This document shows, one piece after another, positions 58,034 to 64,000 of a stretch of 64,000 bases of DNA (position 1 is its first letter; the number at the start of each line of letters is the position of its first letter). Position numbers and translations under genes: made by a program. Source of the stretch: Saprospiraceae bacterium. GTDB taxonomy: Bacteria; Bacteroidota; Bacteroidia; Chitinophagales; Saprospiraceae. Where the stretch lies: contig JADKBO010000015.1 in the NCBI GenBank assembly GCA_016715105.1, forward strand, positions 100,023 through 164,022, written 5' to 3'. The notes under the pieces are model-generated. The model saw nothing but the letters and a program-made list of their open reading frames with translations. It had not been told where the DNA came from and ran no database searches.

Positions 58034-59191
58034 TTAAAGTTTTGTGCTCAAATAGACCGGTTTACTGATCGATAATTGATGGTCAGTGTACCGAAGTAAA
58101 CCACTCTCCTTATTTCTTTCGAAAACAGCAATATTGTTCGAAAGCTGATTGGCAACCAATATAAACTTACCATTGGGACTGATCATAAAATTACGTGGCC
58201 AGTCTCCCATGATGGTGTCTTGAGCAATGGTTTTGAGTCCGCCTTGATCATCAATCGCAATGGTTGCAATGCTATTATGACCTCTATTGGTTGCGTATAA
58301 AAATTTGCCATCGTCTGAAATGTGAATATCTGCACACGCATTCTTTCCGGAATAATCTGCTGGCAAGGTGTTCGCTTTTGAGATTGTCGTAAATAATCCT
58401 TTATCACCGTCCACTTTGGCACAGATGACCGTACTGGATAATTCATTGATGACAAATGCCCAGTCTTTAGTAGGATGAAAAATCAAATGTCTGGGTCCAT
58501 CTCCTTTATCCAATGCTAAAGCTACCATTTTCTCACCCAACTGATTTTGTTCATTGATGGCATAGGAAGCAATTTCGTCAATGCCAAGATCAACCACATA
58601 TAAGTATTTTTGATCTTTCCCAAATAATGCACAATGTGCATGAGCAGCGTCTTGATTTGGTTTTACAGGACCACTACCTGTATGTTTCTTTATTTGGGCA
58701 ATACTATCTAAGCTTCCATTTGCCAACCGATTGTAAACCACAAAATCGCCAGATGAATAGTTAGCAGCTGCGAGGAGGTCTTGATTACCATTTAATGAAA
58801 TATAACATGGATGTGCACCAGCACTAGGGTGTTGATTGAGTAAGTTCAATTTTGTTTTGTCTGCATTCCATTGAAAGGCTGAAAGGCTCCCTTCTTGATT
58901 TTCATTGACGGCATAGACAAAGTTTCCATCGGTACTTTGGGTAAGGTAGGAGGGATTTTCTGTTTCCACCAACAATTTTGGTTCACCCAATTGACCATTC
59001 TCTTGGTCAAAATTTACTTCATAAATGCCTTTGCCAATGCTATCTGTATACATACCGATCAACAATTTCACTTCATTGGTATTTTCTTGAATGGCCATTT
59101 CTTTTGTATCAGTTTCATTATTTTTACACGAGATAACAACTAGTGTAGATATTAAAAATAAATAACTTATAGATTTACAGTTGAATTTCAT
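58034..59191 (-). CDS. Lactonase family lipoprotein (6-phosphogluconolactonase-like propeller)
   Basis: A 385-residue lipoprotein (signal ends LVVISCKNNETD) of the PF10282 seven-bladed propeller family: LLIGMYTDSIGKGIYEV, NPSYLTQSTDGNFVYAVNE, HAHCALFGKDQKYLYVVDLG, GDGPRHLIFHPTKDWAFVINE, and WPRNFMISPNGKFILVANQ. Cytoplasmic homologues hydrolyse 6-phosphogluconolactone; an exported lipoprotein cannot see that substrate, so another sugar lactone is likelier (inference). It could act after a periplasmic sugar dehydrogenase such as the PVC-type protein nearby. Confidence 0.9.
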   Translation of the reverse strand: MKFNCKSISYLFLISTLVVISCKNNETDTKEMAIQENTNEVKLLIGMYTDSIGKGIYEVNFDQENGQLGEPKLLVETENPSYLTQSTDGNFVYAVNENQEGSLSAFQWNADKTKLNLLNQHPSAGAHPCYISLNGNQDLLAAANYSSGDFVVYNRLANGSLDSIAQIKKHTGSGPVKPNQDAAHAHCALFGKDQKYLYVVDLGIDEIASYAINEQNQLGEKMVALALDKGDGPRHLIFHPTKDWAFVINELSSTVICAKVDGDKGLFTTISKANTLPADYSGKNACADIHISDDGKFLYATNRGHNSIATIAIDDQGGLKTIAQDTIMGDWPRNFMISPNGKFILVANQLSNNIAVFERNKESGLLRYTDHQLSISKPVYLSTKL

Positions 59192-59350
59192 GTTTTACAT
59201 TTTCGAAAGAGCAAGATAGGGTATTCAAATTGCTCACACAAAACAGTCGAAAAAAAATACAGATTTAAATTCATTTAATCAAAGTATAGAGTATTTGCAA
59301 ACGATGAATTTATTGAACTATTCAAAAAAAACAAATTGATTGTATAACTC

Positions 59351-59920
59351 ATGACCCATCAAATCACAGAGGCAATTCAAAAAATAGGCAGATTCCCAGA
59401 GGATAAAATTGCCCTTATACAGGAAAAGGTTGTACTATTTGAGCGTTTGAAGGATCAAATTATACTTAATCAAGGTCTAACAAGCCAATCCGTCTATTAT
59501 CTGGTTTCAGGCACCATGATGGAGTATCGGTACAATGAAGAAATGGAAATAGAAGTTTTTGATCTGCACATTGCTGGGGATTGGGTTATATGTCGTGAAA
59601 GTTTTACAGCCCAAAAACCATCAAACTATATCCTCAAAGCTTACTCAGACTGCACTTATTTTGAATTGAGTCTCCATGCCATCCATCAACTCATCGCTCA
59701 GTCCCAACAGTTTTTACAATTGGCTTCAGTCTTGGCGACTTCAAACATCAATGCAGAATTGAGTTTATTGACGACTCCTATCGACAAGTATAAATGTTTG
59801 ATCAAACACAAACCTTTATTGATCAATGAATTTCCCTTAAAACTCATTGCATCATACCTGAAAATAACGCCTGAATCTTTAAGCAGGGCCAGAAAAAAAC
59901 TATCCCAACGCCAATCATAA
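59351..59920 (+). CDS. Crp/Fnr-type transcriptional regulator
   Basis: A 189-residue regulator with a cyclic-nucleotide-binding-like barrel (QSVYYLVSGTMMEYRYNEEMEIEVFDLHIAGDW, in parts) and a short C-terminal helix-turn-helix (PLKLIASYLKITPESLSRARKKL). The barrel lacks the usual cAMP-binding RxS signature, so any ligand is unknown. It is divergent from the lactonase lipoprotein and precedes a small membrane protein; either could be its target. Confidence 0.85.
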   Translation: MTHQITEAIQKIGRFPEDKIALIQEKVVLFERLKDQIILNQGLTSQSVYYLVSGTMMEYRYNEEMEIEVFDLHIAGDWVICRESFTAQKPSNYILKAYSDCTYFELSLHAIHQLIAQSQQFLQLASVLATSNINAELSLLTTPIDKYKCLIKHKPLLINEFPLKLIASYLKITPESLSRARKKLSQRQS

Positions 59921-59949
59921 TTTTTGATAATTGCCACTGGAGGACTATC

Positions 59950-59987
59950 ATCTATCTCTCATCTCTCATCTTTCATCTCTCATTTTT
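59950..59987. repeat. CTCTCAT-type short tandem repeat
   Basis: Four to five 7-bp units (TCTCTCA, with a TTTCATC variant) lie between the Crp-like gene and the membrane protein gene. Non-coding. Confidence 0.75.
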
Positions 59988-60053
59988 TCTTTAATTGATT
60001 TCAATCAAGTGTGATTGCCTAAATCTTCCGTGATCTTTGTAAAAAATAATGAT

Positions 60054-60680
60054 ATGGAAGATAAATTTTACAAAAGCAGCGGAATTGCGCTGATGATTGG
60101 TTCTTTTTTATTGGTAGCGACAATGGTTTTACACCCTGTTGGTGATGATCCTGCCTCTATCATGAAAATCTTTAATTTGGCGGTTTTTACACATGCAATG
60201 GCCATTGTAGCCATCCTATTTCTTGGATTTGGGTTTTTGGGTTTGTGCAAATTTTTGAAGGATCGTTATGGTTTTTCAAGCTTTGCTTATGTGAGTTTGG
60301 TCATGGCTTTGATTGCGGGAATGTTTGCGGGTACCATCAATGGTTTGGTTATTCCATTTTTTGTTAAGAAAATGGTTGACATGGGTCAAACCAATATTGA
60401 TAACATTGTGAAGTTTGCTTTTATTTTCAACAAATGTCTGGATTACATTTTGGTGTCAGGCATGTCACTTGCTATTTTGATTTGGTCTCTTTTGATGATC
60501 AATAAAAAGGTATTTCCAACTTATTTGGGTTATTTCGGGGTGTTGTTTAATGTGGCATTTTTGATAGGTTTAGCCATTAATTTCGATTATTCTACGTTGA
60601 CTGGTTTTAGCGTATTTGTTTTTGCGATGGTGGTCTGGGTTGTTTCGACGGGTTATTTATTGAGCAAGGAAAAAAGCTAA
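60054..60680 (+). CDS. Six-helix integral membrane protein of unknown function
   Basis: A 208-residue protein starting at the ATG at 60054 (MEDKFYKSSG); a frame extending upstream to 60015 would need a TTG and adds polar residues that fit nothing. Six TM segments are clear: ALMIGSFLLVATMVL, AMAIVAILFLGFGFLGL, YVSLVMALIAGMFAG, ILVSGMSLAILIWSLLM, GVLFNVAFLIGLAI and VFVFAMVVWVVSTGYLL. It resembles DUF4386-like proteins only loosely. The -7-like word GATCTTTG (60032-60039) lies 15 bp before the start. Confidence 0.75.
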   Translation: MEDKFYKSSGIALMIGSFLLVATMVLHPVGDDPASIMKIFNLAVFTHAMAIVAILFLGFGFLGLCKFLKDRYGFSSFAYVSLVMALIAGMFAGTINGLVIPFFVKKMVDMGQTNIDNIVKFAFIFNKCLDYILVSGMSLAILIWSLLMINKKVFPTYLGYFGVLFNVAFLIGLAINFDYSTLTGFSVFVFAMVVWVVSTGYLLSKEKS

Positions 60681-60700
60681 AGTTTTCTGTTTAGGAGGTT

Positions 60701-60734
60701 TCCAACCCCAACCCTGGCCAAGGATGGGGTTGGA
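60701..60734. terminator. Bidirectional hairpin terminator
   Basis: TCCAACCCCA (60701-60710) and TGGGGTTGGA (60725-60734) form a perfect 10-bp stem with a 14-nt loop between two convergent genes. The following ATTATTTTATC is a weak T tract. Confidence 0.75.
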
Positions 60735-60740
60735 ATTATT

Positions 60741-63411
60741 TTATCTCAACCACCGATAAGTCGCCTTGATCAAAAAACTATTCTTACCAGCTCCGTTTAA
60801 GATATTTGACCACAAACTTTTATTGAGCGGAGTGTCGATATCACCTTGTGCATCTGGTGTGTTGCCATGAGCCCAAACCAAAAACAACTCAGAACCTGCC
60901 TTGTACTCCCATCTTGCTACCAAATTGCTCCTGAATTGCACAAAATTGAAGTCTGGTTTAGAGAAACTATAATCTACTGTGCCATCCCTATTTTCGTCAA
61001 ATCAAATACCTTCCCGATTCATTGGTTATCTCTTGCGGACTGAAAGTGTGGAAACGTGCATCAAAATCCTTACTCAAAGGATTATCTACGTAACCAAAGT
61101 TGTCATACAATGGCCTGGTAATGTATGGTTGGGCATAATATTGAAGCGTGAGATCTGGTGTGATGTTGTAATTGAGTCTATATGTGAGATTGAGTGTGTT
61201 TTGTGAAACCTGACTCACTATCGTTTTTACCGCATCATTGTACGAAATCTGAGTTACATACTGTCCTTGTCTGGTATAATTATAATTATATCCCAAGCCA
61301 ATGAAGTAGATAAGGCATTGATTGGTTGATACCTTACTGATGTTTCCATTCCATAGTAATGGCTTGAACGTTTTACCATTTAAGCCACCGAAACCATTGA
61401 AAAAGAACCTCATTTTCTTCCGGGAATCCGTTCCTACATAAAACCAATTGGATACACCATATTCATTTCGTAAAGAAGAACCACCTCGCAATGCATTATT
61501 GGAAATATTCAATGGTGTATAAAATTAAATCCAACTCCTGTCTCCCAATTATTGTTGAAGTTTCCATGCAGATTGGTATTGAACCAAGTGTTGATGAGCT
61601 GGCCCCCAAAATCAAACTTCAAATTGTGGTTGTAATTGATCCTGGCACTTCTGAATATTCCTTTTTGAGATGGCCACTGCAGTCCTGCCCAAGTAAAATG
61701 ATTGATTTCATTAGCGGTAAGCATAAAACCTATGTCATTGGTCTCAAATTCCGGGGATCGGTAGGTGATTCCAGATTCAAACTTAAATATTTCCCCAGAC
61801 TTACCAGGCTTACCCGCTGACTTTCCAATTTTGAAGGTCGCGCTGGTACCTGTCAAGGAAGTTCTGTTGGTATCGACTTCCGTTTCCGAAGCATTTGTTC
61901 TTTGAAAAAGGTGTTCAAAAGCAGTTTGGGTTTCAGTAATTTTTGCCTTACTTCCATAGACACTACTTAGTAGAAAGTTACCAGAAACATAATACTTTCT
62001 TTGTTTCCAATCAGAAAATAATCCATGCCACCACTATAGGCATTGGTATGAAGCAAACCATTCAAATCACTTTTACGATTTACAGCAGTCACAATACCAC
62101 CAAAATAACTCTCCCCTCCTTTGATGTCTTTTTGAATTCTCGCAACGCTGTAGTTGGTCAATGGCTCGATCAATGACTTTCTGCGATTACCATCGTTGTC
62201 AATGATGCCATAGCTACTATCAGTGATGCTTTCCAGCAAACCAATGCTCCAACCTGAATTTGTTTTACCGCTCAGTTTTGCAGCAGCAAGTATCGGTGTA
62301 GAAATAGGAGTCTGTGCATACTCTCCATCAGCAAGGCTCACCCGACCGTTCGGGCTACTCCCTATGCGACGACTGTAAAATAAAAGGTCGTTGTCAAAGT
62401 CCAAACCCACTGCAGAATTGGTCATTTCATAGTTAAAAATATTTCTACTTTCAATGAAGAATGGACGACGTTCTTCAAAAAAATTCTGGAATCCGTCGAT
62501 GCGCACACGCGAAGGGTCCGCTTCCACTTGGCCAAAATCAGGGTTGACGGTATAGTCCAAAATCAAATTGGACGTCACTGCAATTTTACCATCCAAGCCA
62601 AAAGTTATTTTCTTATCCAGTCCCGTTGCAAATGGATTGTTTTCATTGCCTTCATATGTATCCACTTTAGCCACGACATATGGAGCTACCTCTACCTGTC
62701 TTCTTGGTTGTATGTCTTTAATCCCATGGATTTCACCAAAACCACTGACCCACACACCAGATTTCTGTGGTATCACCTGCCAAATGGATCGCTCTTGATT
62801 TCTGAACACGTTGCGCATCACTTGCAAGCCCCAAACATTCGCCTGTTCTTTCCCAAATCGCAACTGACTGAAAGGTATCTTGATTTCACCATACCACCTT
62901 TATCAGTAATTGAAGTTTTAGCGTGCCAGATAGGATTCCAACTTTCATCCCAATTATTTCCATTGTTTGAAGCCAGCTCTTCGCTCCTTACTCCTGAGGC
63001 TGACAAGGTAAAAGAAAAGGCTGTCCTTAAGTCGTGGTAACTATCCAACATCAATGTTACCCAATCACCTGGAAAACCATCCCTCCTGCTCATTCTATTG
63101 ATGATGGAATCTGGTGCAGTATCTTCACAAAAGAACGCTGCATAGATGTAATGTTCGTCATACATAATTTTAAAATGACTGGCTTGTGATGGCTTTGCTC
63201 CTTCATTTGGTCTATTCACAGTAAAGTCACCTTGCCACTCTACCAAATTCCACGCTTCCTCGTCAATAATGCCATCTCTACTTTGATGGTAGCATCTCCA
63301 AGAGCTTGCTGTCTGGCAAGCTCGTTTTGGAATGATGGTGTCAGGCACTGCTTGACTGGACAATAAAGTACCAATAAAGCATAACAATATGATGGTGATG
63401 AATGTCTTCAT
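60741..63411 (-). CDS. DUF5916 outer-membrane protein with CBM9-like N-terminus, at least four frame breaks
   Basis: About 890 codons read as five pieces (63411-62818, 62863-61967, 61856-61509, 61512-60997, 60941-60741). A signal peptide (LLCFIGTLLSSQA) leads to a CBM9-like domain (DGIIDEEAWNLVEWQGDFTVNRPNEG; FKIMYDEHYIYAAFFCED) and the DUF5916 barrel (LDYTVNPDFGQVEADPSRV; FFEERRPFFIESRNIF; FYSRRIG), ending SFLIKATYRWLR. The order of pieces matches a full-length family member with nothing lost, so successive single-base read errors are the likely cause. Members are outer-membrane proteins often near glycan or peptide genes; function unknown. Confidence 0.82.
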
Positions 63412-63486
63412 ACTCCTATTATTTTAAATAAAAAGTTGATTAATAAGTATTTAGGTTAATTATTTTTCTTAGAACCTCCAATAAAA

Positions 63487-63529
63487 CAGGTCTCTGGAAG
63501 AGCGAAATAAAACTCAAACTAGAGACCTG
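63487..63529 (-). terminator. Hairpin terminator after the DUF4097-like gene
   Basis: CAGGTCTCT (63487-63495) and AGAGACCTG (63521-63529) form a perfect 9-bp stem with a 25-nt loop. On the minus strand it is followed by TTTTATT, between the end of the DUF4097-like gene and the DUF5916 start. Confidence 0.65.
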
Positions 63530-63639
63530 CAGCCACATCCAGTCAAAATATGGAACACATTAGGACCGAATAGCATATTTTTTCTTAACTCAATAGCTCT
63601 CTTCCCTTGTATTCGTGCCTTTGAATAAAATGGTTTATT

Positions 63640-64000
63640 TTAAAAAACCTTGCTAGCACCAATTAGCTGCTTTACATTTTTTTTGATGGTTATGTCGCCA
63701 TTCATGGTGGTCATAGCGATGATTTCACTGCCCGCCGCCATTGACTTTACCTTGATGGAATTGTCTTTTTGATACTTTGTAACAATCCATTCTTTGGTAG
63801 TTTTTGCAGCCTCCGCACCTGTTGCAACTTGATGTCAAAATCAGTATAAACATTTCCCATTTTCAGATCTGGTTTTACATCACCCATAGGGTGGTAGGTA
63901 GAGAAAGGCTGATGTCGCCATTCAAATTGGTGCCGCTATCCCGTATTGGGCCTCACGCTGGTAAAACTGATGTTGATGTCTTCATTCAATGTTGGCAACA
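63640..64000 (-). CDS. DUF4097-like beta-strand repeat protein, partial, frame-broken
   Basis: The 3' part of a gene entering from the right edge. Pieces in three frames line up as INISFTSVRPNT, TNLNGDISLSLPTT, MGDVKPDLKMGNVYTDFDIK and TGAEAAKTTKEW...SEIIAMTTMNGDITIKKNVKQL, ending GASKVF and TAA at 63640. Repeated xxNGDI strands are the mark of DUF4097-type putative adhesins (single-stranded beta-helix). At least two single-base shifts are needed. The N-terminus is outside the window. Confidence 0.65.

Noticed and set aside
1..64000. tRNA, rRNA or riboswitch
   Set aside because: No cloverleaf, rRNA or known riboswitch core was recognised by eye in the intergenic regions; a covariance-model scan would be needed to be sure.

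Overview
The window comes from a member of the Bacteroidota, probably a free-living polysaccharide degrader of the Saprospiraceae/Chitinophagales type. The evidence is a SusC/SusD pair, a type IX secretion (T9SS) sorting domain, many lipoprotein signal peptides with a Cys lipobox, TAnnTTTG promoter boxes, an AT-rich base composition and mostly TAA stops. No rRNA, tRNA or ribosomal protein gene is present, so genus cannot be set.

Layout. 1-5.4 kb: the 5' part of a GH44 glycanase, an aldehyde dehydrogenase with its DUF779 partner facing an AraC regulator, a 38-residue membrane protein, and a frameshifted VanX-type dipeptidase. 5.5-9.2 kb: a compact xylan operon (GH10 xylanase, GPH symporter, GH43). 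9.5-11.2 kb: an Rpn-type PD-(D/E)XK nuclease followed by a free-standing copy of its own C-terminal tail, then ribosome rescue factor ArfB. 11.3-13.1 kb: a porin-like barrel and a small secreted protein. 13.3-31.4 kb: a large polysaccharide utilisation locus, all on the minus strand: a one-piece membrane sensor/regulator, a six-module T9SS-secreted protein, SusC, SusD, two GH144-type glucanases, a nuclease-fold/esterase fusion and a GH3 beta-glucosidase. The GH144 plus GH3 pairing suggests a beta-1,2-glucan or another beta-glucan as substrate (inference).

31.4-34.3 kb is a small accessory islet: a Uma2-family nuclease-fold protein, an AAA ATPase with a nuclease-like C-terminus, and, at the ATPase promoter, an array of 38-bp palindromes repeated at exactly 54 bp. 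34.3-36.5 kb holds two divergent exported TIM-barrel isomerases. 36.8-44.5 kb holds an M36 metalloprotease, a repeat-filled intergenic region, a glycine-rich IPTL-CTERM protein and a sensor kinase that is cut and joined to an unrelated tail. 44.7-64 kb holds peptidases (tricorn-like, prolyl oligopeptidase, trypsin-like), a PVC-type cytochrome-c/HEAT protein, a stress group (AI-2E permease, Dps, flavin-binding stress protein), a lactonase, a Crp-like regulator, a DUF5916 outer-membrane protein and the end of a DUF4097-like protein.

A caution for the whole window: at least seven genes are broken by single-base indels, several of them one base short in an A/T run, with full homology continuing in the next frame. 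This looks like residual long-read sequencing error rather than gene decay, so broken genes are reported over their full extent. One break is different: a TGA at a conserved Trp codon in the six-module protein.

The two best candidates for new biology are the Rpn nuclease with a stand-alone tail copy (possible nuclease/inhibitor pair) and the 54-bp-phased palindrome array at the ATPase promoter.
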